This document shows positions 1 to 9,300 of a stretch of DNA of 24,928 nt, piece after piece (position 1 is the first letter of the stretch; each line of letters opens with the position of its first letter). The position numbers and the translations under genes were made by a program. Origin of the DNA: Monoraphidium neglectum (taxonomy: Eukaryota; Chlorophyta; Chlorophyceae; Sphaeropleales; Selenastraceae); the NCBI RefSeq assembly GCF_000611645.1, contig NW_014013445.1, forward strand, positions 13,715-38,642. The letters run 5' to 3'. The notes under the pieces are model-generated. The model did not search any database, was not told the origin of the DNA, and worked only from the letters and a program-made list of their open reading frames with translations.

Positions 1-719
1 AAAAAACAAAGCCCACCAGCGGAGTGTAGCTGCCCCCGGCGGTGACAAAAACGGCCCCGCCCCAGTACTCAGCCTTGTTGAGCGCGCTCCTATCTGCCGG
101 GTCGAAGGCCTGACTGGCCTCGTTGCCGCTGTTCCCGCTGAGAAGCTTCCCGGTCTGCCACGTGGCTTTCCAGCTGCCAGCGACGTGCCCACATGCCAAC
201 ACAAAGTTGGGGGAGATACGGCTTGGCGTCACTGGCGATCCATGCTTTTCGGCAGGGGAGTCGGTGCAGGGACGCAAGCGGGGCGATGGTTTTAAATCGG
301 GGTGGGGCCCTGTCAGCGCGGCACAGGGCCAAGTAGGGCGAAGCTCACAGCTGCGGCGATCCCCTTGTGTAGACCACGACCCAGGGGCCTCCTCCCAGAA
401 GCCGCTCCTCAAAGGGCAGCCCCGCGTCAATCAGAGCATCCACCAGCTCTGACGCACGCGTCTGCTGTTGCCGGCTGGTGGCAATGCCGTCGTCGCTGCT
501 GCTGAGAAGGAGCGCAATCAGCTCGTCCCGCTGCGCCTGCACGGGGCTGCGCTTGTTTTCTTGCTTTTTCTGCCATGGCAACTGCAGCTGGGGCAGCGCG
601 AGCCGCGGCAACGAAGAGAAGCCGGGGAGCGCTCCACAAGGCACCCGCCGGGCCCGACGTGTTGCAGCGGCCCCCCGGGCGACGCTGCTGCGGCCCACTT
701 GCAAGGCAGATGATGACAT
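1..719 (-). CDS. Plastid-lipid-associated protein (PAP/fibrillin family), 5' part, cut by window edge
   Basis: Two exons are visible: 719-349 and 221-17, joined in phase 2 (donor GTGAGC, acceptor ..CCAAG). A further donor (GTGGGC at 16-11) leads off the left edge, so the 3' part is missing. I start at ATG 719 because it is the first ATG in the frame. The N-terminus (MSSSALQVGRSSVARGAAATR) is rich in Ser, Arg and Ala without acidic residues, as expected of a chloroplast transit peptide. Mature-region hallmarks are a helical segment with RDELIALL, then GGGPWVVVYTRGSPQL, and in exon 2 ATWQTGKLLSG, SQAFDPADRS and EYWGGAVFVTAGGSYTPL. The 'W.VVYTRG' strand and the later 'A.FDP' and 'Y.G.AVFVTA' strands fit the lipocalin-like barrel of fibrillins, which bind hydrophobic molecules at plastoglobules and thylakoids. 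The subfamily cannot be set without the rest of the gene. Confidence 0.7.
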
Positions 720-1345
720 TACCCCTTCACCAGAGAATTCACCGTCACAGTTACACAATTAAGAGACTGGAAACACGTTCGTGAGATCTCGGTGCGCAAG
801 GCTAGTTTGATCACTGGTTCTGAACACGGTTACGTTCACTTTGCGCAAATATTAGCTTGACAGAAGGCTGGTAATGGGGCCGCTACATGAGGCACCACGG
901 CAGTCAAAACGCCTGGTGAGCGCGGCTGATGTGCCGCGAGGACGTGGCAGTACATGCGTGCAGGGATGCATGGTGCTGCGCTGGCAGCAGACACATTTGC
1001 TACTGGACCCGAAGAGAGATCAATTGCCCATACATGTGCTCATGATACCTGCACCAATCAATTAACCACACCTCTTGAGGGTCGCTGCCTGTTGTCAAAG
1101 GGACACACAACGTGCAACAGCTGAATTCCTAGAGTTTGGTATGTTTCAAGGGCATCGCGATTGCAAGTGCATGCACTGGTGCATGCGGCAAAAGATCCAG
1201 GATGACACGAATTATGCTAGTAGCGCCCAGCCGGCCCGTACCGGCGTGGCAGCAGCCGGGGGCGAGCTGGCCCCTCCAGCGGCTTCACACTTGATTGCAC
1301 CAGCAGTGATGTGGATGATAAGCTCCACCAACCAGGATTCGTTGA
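720..1345. other. Intergenic region between the PAP/fibrillin and chlorophyllase-like genes
   Basis: No convincing gene. Two short plus-strand frames (874-1065 and 1075-1356) show no recognisable motif and lie in less GC-rich sequence than the genes. The stretch must hold the 3' UTR of the hydrolase gene and the promoter of the fibrillin gene, both read on the minus strand. A minus-strand TGTAA (TTACA at 751-755 on the plus strand) could be the poly(A) signal of the hydrolase gene, but it lies about 590 nt past the stop and only about 30 nt before the fibrillin ATG, so this is weak. Confidence 0.5.
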
Positions 1346-3581
1346 TTACTCCTTGACATCAAACGTGATCTCCCCAAGCTGCTCCTCTGTCTGAACCCAG
1401 TCCCAAAACGGGCCGTCCAAACTGCCGGCACTGCTCAAGGTGCGGCGCACCACAGCCCCACCCTCTCGAAGCAGCGGCCGCGGCGCAGCATCGGGCGGCG
1501 AGAGCCGCGTCCTGAGCAGCCGCCACAGCTGCCTTGCGCCCCAGTATGGCGGCTCCTGGAGCGGCAGGGGCTGCCGCTGCGGCTCTCCGCGAGCTCCCAA
1601 AGCCTGGTGCAGCCATGCGGTCATGGGTGGCAGCGTCAGCTGCACCACAGCCTGTCGAGCGGGGCCAAGCGTGGGATTGCAGGACGACAGCGTGAGCGCG
1701 GCGTTGGCATGACAGCCGCGCAAGCAGCTCACAGCAGGCAGCCCCAGTGCGCCGACCCACAGACCGGTTGAGCGCCCCTCCACCTGGATCACACACCGGA
1801 GATAAAGTGTGGATGAAGAAAAAGTAAAATTAGTCAAAAAACACTCACTCAGCCACTGTAAAGGACACCCCAGGGGTCTGTCCACTGCAAGCGCGCACGT
1901 GATGTGACCAGCAACTGTCAACGCGGCACCTGCCTGGTGAGTGTCGTTCCCACGGCCGCACAGCGCGTCCAAGGCGTGCTCCACCAGCCAGTTGGATATG
2001 TTGCAGAACTGGGCGTGGCCGCCGCGCAGCACCGTCTCGCGCCAGGAGCCGGGGCCCGCTACCTGCCAGAAGCCGCGGGTGCGGTCCTTGGGGTTGCAGG
2101 GGCCCACGACGCCAGCGGCTGGGGGTCGGGAGTTGGCAGTTGGAGGTTTGCAGGTTTAAAAGTGGGGTGTGGGGAAGGGGCGCGTACGTGCTGACGAGGG
2201 CATTGGCAACTTCCGCCACGCGCCATTTGATGGTGCAGTATGAGGCGGAAGGTGGGAAGCCGTGGCTCGTCCATGCGCACGCGGCCACGTCTTCAGCAGC
2301 TGTAACCGAGCCCCGCGCGCCTGCAGCCGCGGCTGCGGCGGCCGCCCCCTTCCGACCCGACGCCAAGCGCACCCGCGATGCCAAAGCGCTGCCCGCGGCC
2401 GCGCAGCGCTTCAACGGCGGACGGGTCGTCCTCGCCGCCGTGGCTGTCGACGGGATCAATCAGGTACGCGGTGGTGAACAGGGGCGGCGTCCGCGACGCG
2501 AGGTGCAGGGCGGCCAGCTTGCCGCCGCGGCTGCGTGGCGACGAGGGACAGCAGGTGTACACGATTTCATGCCCATCAATGACGGCGCGATGAGCACGCC
2601 TCGCCTGTCAAAGTCCATGTGCTGATGCACATCGCCACTCCGCGGGAATGAAATGCCGCCGGCACGCAAGGCTACGCCCCTCTCGCCGCTCGCAAGCGCG
2701 CCCCGTCCGAGCGCCCCCGACGTGATCGCGGCCGCCCGCACCTGTGTCCCGCTGCGCCGAGGCGCGACAAGTCGAGGCGCTGGTGCCATTGGCTGCTCGG
2801 GTCAGAGTTGATGGCCGCCAGGGCCTCAAGGAGGTGGGTGACATAGCCCGTCTGGGGTTGGCGGTCGGTTTTCGGGCCGGAGGTGAGGTGATTTCAGAAC
2901 AAGGGAGCAGGGTGACAAGGACAGGAGGGAGATGTTGACGCGCACACCCGTAAGGCCGCAAAGGCATGCAGACGCCCAATAGAGCCCTGCGCGTTGGGGC
3001 GCACCGCGCCATGCGCCGCGGCGCCGGCGCCGCCAACAGACGCGCGCGCTCACGGCTGCGCCCTGTGTCACCTGCACGCCCGCGGGCACAAAGTCCAGCA
3101 ACCTGGTGTCGTACCGCACGACAGCCAACCCCCAGCTAGCCAGCCGCTCGGCGTAGCCCCCATAGAAGCTGGCGCGAAGCTGGAAGCCGGGGTACAAGAA
3201 GAGAACAGGATAAGGGGCCGCAAAGGGGCAGGCGTTTGCGGCCGAGCGCTGGCTGGGCGCGGACGGGGCGGTCAGGTGCATCTCCAGGAAGCAGTCGTCG
3301 CCGCAGCCAGAAGAAGGTGGCAGCGTGACGGGGATGCCCGTGTCGGCGGCGACGGCGCAGGGACCCGGGCCGGTGAAGTCTGGAAGGCCTGTCGCGATGC
3401 TTGCTGCATCACCGCCGGGGTTGGCGCAAAGTGTTGACGGCATGAGCGCCGGCAGGAGCAGTGCCAGCGCCAGCACCGTCGAAACCGGATTTTTGAGTCC
3501 TCTGTTATGATAACTATTCGCAATTGAGGATGGTGCGAAAACGAACAACCGCGTTTGCATGGATCCTGATCGCTCTGCCAT
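1346..3581 (-). CDS. Chlorophyllase-type alpha/beta hydrolase
   Basis: Model: exons 3581-3072, 2851-2742, 2530-2373 and 2118-1346, all GT-AG and phase-consistent, giving 516 aa and a TAA stop at 1348-1346. Chlorophyllases remove the phytol tail from chlorophyll; algal relatives may act on other esters. Visible parts: a hydrophobic segment at about residues 31-53 (VSTVLALALLLPALMP) followed by a Cys-Ala site like a signal or transit cleavage; PYPVLFLYPGFQLRASFYGG (start of the hydrolase fold); LASWGLAVVRYDT; then the nucleophile elbow AAGHSRGGKLAALHLA, where the catalytic Ser codon is split by intron 2; AYLIDPVDSHGG with the likely acid Asp; VVGPCNPKDR; and RGGHAQF with the likely catalytic His. 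About 190 residues follow the His, an extension of unknown role. A T-rich stretch at about 1800-1850 may be a missed intron in the last exon. Substrate is inferred from family motifs only. Confidence 0.75.
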
Positions 3582-4621
3582 GAGCTGCAGAGGCGGTGTC
3601 CGCTCCTGCAGAGGCAAAGAAAGTATGAAGAAGGCTACATAAACACTCATACAGCCACAGATGGAGCCGATTGATGTGAGTCCAGCGTTGCGCAGTGTCA
3701 TCACTCGCAGGGTGACCAGCAGGTGAGGCAGGGGACCGTGCGCCTGATTCACAAGACGTCAGCCCTAGATGTCAGCAATCTTTTTGACTGCTATCATTCT
3801 CTGCAATCCTTGAGGGTCAAAGAGTCCGCGGACGAGGTGCTTGCGTGTGCCAAGTTGAGGATTTGCTTTGGGCTGGGCACCTTGTCACCAAATTTGGGTC
3901 AAATAACCCCATTGGTATGCAAGTCCAAATCAAATCTTTTCACCTTGACTACCGCTTTTTGTGTTGACAAAGTGACCCCTCAAAGGTAAGGTATGCCTGG
4001 TAGTAGACCCGGTTGCAGCAGGCGGTGTCAAGTCGCGTATTGGCTGGCATTACGCACCTCAACACTCGTGGCGCAGCAGCCGCTCCCAGCCGCCGCAGTG
4101 ACCAAATTTCAGGATACGTCCAAGGAACCGTCTCCGTCTTGGTTTACACAAGCTCGCGCCATGTGTCAAGCAGCTGCAGTCAGTAAGACACGTCACAGGG
4201 TCATCAGAGCTCCGAGATTGTGGATTGGTGCAGGTGCCCCGGAAACGAGGCAAGCAGCATAGCAGGCTGCAGCTGTTTTCTGTGATCAAGAGTTGCATGC
4301 ACGTGTCTAGCACACCAAAACCTCCTCCAGAACACAAACTTTGGGTATAAATGAGGCGTGCACAAAGGCAACGTGCCTGGAAGGAAAGGGTTGTGCGGCA
4401 GGTCTACTCTGCACAACAGAGGTGGAAAGCTGCGGGCTGTGACGCTGCCTGGCAAAATCATACACCCAGACATTCACACATACGTACACGAACATGCACA
4501 TGAACATTGTTCCGCACCATTGGCAACCCCCACGTACGCCAAGGAACGCACCAGCCCCGCCGCGGGACAAGGCTGCCCACCGGGCGCGACGTCGACCCGC
4601 CCGAGCCTGCGGCGCGGCGCC
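3582..4621. other. Intergenic region: hydrolase promoter and TLC-gene 3' UTR
   Basis: I see no gene. Base composition is clearly lower in GC than the flanking exons, and the short open frames on both strands (for example 3723-3989 plus and 4059-4337 minus) carry no domain-like pattern. The right part should be the 3' UTR of the minus-strand TLC gene; TTACA at 4144-4148 (TGTAA on the minus strand) is a candidate poly(A) signal about 475 nt past its stop. The left part should hold the promoter of the chlorophyllase-like gene. No clear TATA box or named element was found. Confidence 0.5.
4144..4148 (-). terminator. Candidate TGTAA poly(A) signal of the TLC-domain gene
   Basis: TGTAA is the usual polyadenylation signal of chlorophyte nuclear genes. 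This is the first copy on the minus strand that I find downstream of the TLC stop codon (4622), implying a 3' UTR of about 490 nt. A 5-mer occurs often by chance, so support is only positional. Confidence 0.3.
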
Positions 4622-7304
4622 TCACGCCGCCTTTGCCTGCTTCTGCTTCGACGGGAATGCGGCGTCCAGCGCGAGCTTCACCATCTTCTGGAACCACCAC
4701 AGGTTGAGGCCGTTCATGATGCCGGTGCAGGCGCGGTACAGCCAGACCAGGGGGATGGACAGCAGGGCGGCCTCGGGGCCGGACAGCATTTGGATAGAGT
4801 CCTGTGGGGGCGTGGGGGAGGGCATGTGGGGTTGACGAGGATGAGCTGGGGCTCACAAGCCAGAGTCTAATAGCGGATTTACAACCCATGCTAGCCTGAG
4901 TCGAAAACAGAGTCCAGTAAGGATGGACAGCATGTACACGCGCTACCAACGCCAGCGTTGAGAGGCAGGCCCATGCACTGACTATCCACACAACCATGCG
5001 CGCCGAACGAGCTGTGCAGGCAGCGTCTGCGTCCCGCGGCCTCAGGTCGCCCTCAAGCTCGTGTGTGCGCACCTTCCAGAAGAGCAGGCTCAGCACGGGC
5101 CCCCAGCAGATGCGGCAGAGGAAGAAGGTGAACAGCCCCAGGATTCCGTTGAGGAGGTAGACCGGCGACTTGTCCCGCGCAATCTTGTACAGCACCCACC
5201 TGGTGACGAGGTTGTGTGTGTGTGTGTTCGTGTGCGTGTGCTTGTGTGTGTGTAATTGTGTGTGTGTGTGCAGGTGTGTGTGTGTGTTGGTTTGGATGTG
5301 TGTGTGTGTGTGTGTTTGAAAGTTTGTGTGAATGTGATACTACAAGGGGGGGCTGCACACACGTGCTTGTGTGTGCGTGCGTTTAGAGCACAGCAGCGGA
5401 CAGAAGGGGATCGTGCACCAAATTTAAATGGGGGGAGAGAGGAGCAAAACACAGCCCCGGAAGGACGAATCGCAGACTGTCGACTGCACGTGCTGACTCC
5501 CAGCACAAGGAATCATGTGCCAAGCCCGCGCGCCTGAAGTGCATGAAGGGCGTGGACAGCTCCCACATCAGGAATCCCGCGCTGAGGGGGGCGCGCGGGG
5601 GGCGTGACAGATGGGGTGGGTGGTTGTCAGGGCGCAACCATGCGTCTGCTCGCAGGGCGGGGCAGCGCAGATGCGATCTCCTGGGGGATCAGGGGATTGC
5701 CCGTGAGGCCATGCCAATCCACGACCGCTGAAGTACAAAACACCGCCTGCTGGGCAGCTTCCGAACGTCCGCCCCCTCTAGCACCCGTCATATCTATTCG
5801 CTTCCTGCCCTTGTTCCCCGGCGCCCTAAACATGTGCTCCCCTTGAGCCAATAACAGTTCTGATGCACCTAGCATCCCTTTGTCTGCCAGCTGCAGACCG
5901 CTCTCCCTTCCCCATTCCCATCCCACTAAGTCCGCGCCATTCACCACCCACCCAAAGAAGTGCATCCTCTTGCAGTAGGTGAGGGAGGTGAACACTACGA
6001 AGCAGAACACCCCGTGCATCAGGAACTCTGGCCCCTCGTGCTCAAAGCGCACTATGCACTCCACAGTGTCGTATGCAAAGTATCCTGATTGGGGTAAGGG
6101 GGTGGGGGTGGACGTGGGTGAGAAGGGGAGGGGTCGTTTGCACATGATGGGCGAGAAGGCCCGGCGAGGTGCCGCAGCAGTGAGAGTAGTAAGAGCCGGT
6201 TGATCGACTGGGGGTTTCCCAGGGGTTGTGAGCAATTCACGGGTGCAATTATGCTTTGAGGCTTCAGCTGCGCAAGATTCAATCTTGCGATGTGGATCTA
6301 CATAACAACATCCTGAATAATTTTGCCGGCGCAGCAAAACGGCCAGGAGTGGGCACACCCGCAGGTCGCATCGCATTGCAAGGGGGTACACAGGCAAAGC
6401 TACAGCTGCCGTCCTGCTCTCGCGGCCGGCACGGCCCGGCCCCTCACCCGCGCTGATGGCCATGACCAGGGTGCTGAACTCGCTGCTGGCTAGCATGCGG
6501 TTCGCGCCGCTGTGGAAGGCCGGGTTAGTCAGCAGCATCAGGGCCAGGGGGATCTACGGCGGTGCGTGTCGCGTGTGCAAGGAGGGTACCATATGGGTGG
6601 GCGTGCTGGCAAGAACTTTGCGCCGCGTAGCGCTGCTGCCGCCGCCGACGCATGATAGCGGCAGCTGCCAGATTTCGCTGTTTGGAGCTTCTTGCTATGT
6701 CAGGGGGCCCTGCACTTGGTCGCTCTGAAACACACACTTTTCCACGTGCTATCTATTCGTTCACCACCCAATTGACACTCATTTGTCATGCAGCGGCCGC
6801 ACCTGTAGTACATTGTGCAAGAAACACACGACCCGAGGCAGCATCTGTGTCGCCGTTTCCCCCTTGCGCCTCTTGTCGCCCGCCAGCTTTGGGTTGTTCT
6901 CCAGCAGCAGCAAAAAGTAGGGGCGGATGAGGACATAGCTGATCAGCTCCAGCGACGCCCATGCCGCACCTGCATGCAACATCAGTAAGGGACAATTATT
7001 GCATGCGCGGGTGTCACGCGGCCCCATGCGGGCTCAATTGTTGCCGCCGCTGCAAGCACATGCGGCAGCGCGCGCTTCCTCCGAGGCAATGGCGGGCTTG
7101 CGGGTTTCATGGATGCCAGCGCCGCCGCTTCTGGTCGCATTATGAGGAGCTACGAGGGGATTAATTATCCACACTGTCCTGCGCTGCCCTCATTGAGCCC
7201 CTGGACTCGCGGAAACTTTTCTCACACAGCGCTCCGACTGTCTTTGCAGTGTCCACCGCATTCGGGCCGAAATAATCATTTGCTGCTTTTATATATTCGG
7301 CCAT
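4622..7304 (-). CDS. TLC-domain (TRAM-LAG1-CLN8) membrane protein, TLCD4/TMEM56-like
   Basis: Seven exons: 7304-7226, 6969-6803, 6553-6448, 6084-5952, 5581-5534, 5199-5073 and 4801-4622; all phases agree, giving 279 aa, close to the animal TLCD4 size. The start ATG at 7304 opens MAEYIKAANDYFGPNAV, and its phase-1 donor fits exon 2. Several hydrophobic helices follow: LELISYVLIRPYFLLLL, KGETATQMLPRVVCFLHNVL (typical first TLC motif), EFSTLVMAISAGYFAYDTVE, HEGPEFLMHGVFCFVVF with the conserved His region, FLMWELSTPFMHFRW (very characteristic), LLNGILGLFTFFLCRICWG, and NLWWFQKMVKLAL before a Lys-rich tail (SKQKQAKAA). TLC proteins sit in endomembranes and affect lipid composition or lipid sensing; ceramide synthase is unlikely because the Lag1 motif is absent. 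Intron 5 (5533-5200) has a GC donor. Specific substrate unknown. Confidence 0.82.
5200..5533 (-). other. GC-AG intron (intron 5 of the TLC gene), containing a microsatellite
   Basis: Exon 5 must end after CACTTCAG, because the TLC motif 'STPFMHFRW' continues only when AG joins G of the next exon (acceptor CACCAG|G at 5200). The base pair after the exon is GC (GGCGCG on the minus strand), and no GT lies near enough to keep the motif. The resulting phase 2 fits both sides. The intron also carries a long GT/CA-rich repeat. Confidence 0.65.
5212..5316. repeat. Imperfect GT/CA microsatellite
   Basis: About 105 bp of mostly alternating GT (plus strand) broken by TTCG, GCG, AATT and CAGG interruptions. 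It lies wholly in intron 5 of the TLC gene and starts about 11 bp from the acceptor, so on the transcribed strand it reads as CA repeats running up to the splice site. Confidence 0.9.
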
Positions 7305-7660
7305 GGCTCTGGTTGACGTGTGGAGTGTGATCTTAGCCGGGAGGTTCTTAGGTGTGCAGGCTTAAAGAACTGTCGTATTCCTTGCAGTATGATTGTCAAA
7401 ACATGGCCGAGATTGTGTAATGCCCTGGACTGTCCCCAAGTCGCACCGGCCGCTGTCCTTTCCCCGCCATCAGCGGCATCTCCTAGATGCCAAGCGCTCG
7501 ACGCTGCGCACCCTATGCCTCTTCCTGCCTTGCTGCTTCTATCGCATCAAGAACAAAAATTTCTTGCTGCAGAGCACAGGCACCTAACCACCAGTCTTTG
7601 ATTGCATGGTCAAGCCGTTACAACCCCCGAGGCCCAGGCAGTCGTGACTCCTACGCACGT
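7305..7660. other. Intergenic region: CFAP54 3' UTR and TLC-gene promoter
   Basis: Only 356 bp separate the CFAP54 stop (7661) from the TLC start (7304), both on the minus strand. The TGTAA near 7620 suggests a CFAP54 3' UTR of about 50-60 nt, leaving roughly 290 bp for the TLC promoter. A TATA-like string (TATATAAAAG, minus strand) lies just inside the TLC coding start rather than upstream, so I do not call it a promoter. No open frame of note. Confidence 0.5.
7618..7622 (-). terminator. TGTAA poly(A) signal of CFAP54
   Basis: The minus-strand TGTAA lies about 40 nt after the CFAP54 stop codon. The motif and short spacing suit a chlorophyte nuclear gene. Cleavage would be expected some 10-20 nt further on, near 7600-7610. 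Confidence 0.5.
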
Positions 7661-9259
7661 TCATGACAGCCGCCGCTTGCCCCGGCGCGTTGCCAACAGC
7701 TCCGCCAGCCACGCACCAAGGCCAGGATCCTGGCCGTCAAACCCGCACTCCATGTCCAGCAGCGCCGCCAGCCGAGACCAGGTCGCGGGCGCCCGCCAGT
7801 CCAGCGCGGCCGCCCCGCCCCCGCCACCCTGCTGGCTGCCCGCGCCGCCCTGCTGCGCCTGCTGAGGCTGGGACCCCTTGCTGGCGCCCCCGGCCGCGCC
7901 CCCGGCCGGCGCCACCGCCGCAGCCGCCGGCACAGGCGCCGCCGCCTTGGCCGCGCTTGCCGCAGCCGCGGGCCCCTTTGCCCCCGCTGCCGGCGCCGAC
8001 GCAACTGCCCCACCCGCTGGCGCTGGCACCGGGGCGTCCGGCAGCTTTGTGGGTGGCGGCGGCATGTCCTCCTCGGGCACCCCCGCCAGCGTCTGCTCGA
8101 CCAGGTGCTTCGTCGCCGCAAGCTCAGCCTCGCCGGGCGCGGGCTGCAGGAAGAGGTCGGTTGCAGCACCCGGCCGCTCCAGCCGCACGCACAGCTCCGT
8201 CACCTGAGAAAGTCGGGACGGCCAGGGGCAGATTCATATTGAGATATTGTCGTTTTGTACTAGGCCCTGAGCTTCTCAATCAACTTTGCAAACGGATCCT
8301 TTGCCAGGCGCTGCATGGAGCCCTTCTGTCCTCCACTTGTGTCTGACTGGGCGGCCACGCACCACGGTGGTCATGATGCAGTTTGCGCTTCTCAATCGTT
8401 ATCAGGGAACGTCCACCCGACCCAGAAAAGGAATCCGACGATGCGCGCGGCCAAAAAAAGATACCTGCGCAAATGCAGCGCGTGCCACCGGCGCACACAG
8501 CACACCGGCTGGGCAAACCGCTCACCTTGCACTGCAGCCTGCGCACAGCAGCCGGATCGAGCACCACCTCCCCTGCCTCGGCTGCCGCCCCAGCAAGCGG
8601 CGCCGCCGCCCCGCCGACGTCCTGCTGCTGCCGCGGTCCTATCACAAACAGTAGGGACGCCTTCTCAGGCGGCTGGGGCAGCGCCAGGACGTCTGCCTGA
8701 GACAAGGGATCGCCGAGCTGCGTGCTGCTGCCAGTGCCTGCGCCACTGCGACCGTCCCCGCCGTACTGCCAGCCGCCGTCCTGCAGGTACCACTCAGCAA
8801 CCAGCGCCCCTGTTTGTTGGTCACGCACCACCAGGGAGGACGTGTGCATCAGCACGCGTGCAGGCACACAGGATACAGGCAGTTATTCTGAGGAGACACG
8901 GTATGTTTGGTGAGGTGGCATGACCATTCTCGCAGACCCAGGGCCCTCAACAAGGTCAGCAAATGCATGAGGGCAGTGGCACCCACCTGCCGGCGGCTCC
9001 CTCGCGTCTGCCGGCGGGAGCGGGGCCTCGCCCCAGCCGCACTCGGCCGCCAGCCTCGGGCACGCCTGCCGCAGGGGCGGCGCCACGGCGAGTAGCTGCG
9101 CCTCGCACCGCGCCGCGTCCGCGCCGCCCGCGGCGCCGGCCTGGCCGGATTGCAGCCGCGCGAGGTGGCTGAGCGCCAGGCGCACCACCAAGGGCTCTGC
9201 AGGCTCGGCAGCGGACGAAGCAGCGGGCTCTCCGCCCTTTGCAGCTCCTTGGCCGCCCG

Positions 9260-9300
<41 letters not shown>

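Noticed and set aside
874..1356. Two short plus-strand frames in the left intergenic region
   Set aside because: No recognisable motifs or splice structure, and their base composition is that of intergenic DNA; the second overlaps the end of the hydrolase gene.
1..7304. Idea of a plastid lipid gene cluster (fibrillin, chlorophyllase-like, TLC protein)
   Set aside because: The three genes are co-oriented but separated by 600-1,000 bp with their own promoters. The TLC protein is probably not plastidial, and metabolic clustering is uncommon in green algae, so chance neighbourhood is the simpler view.
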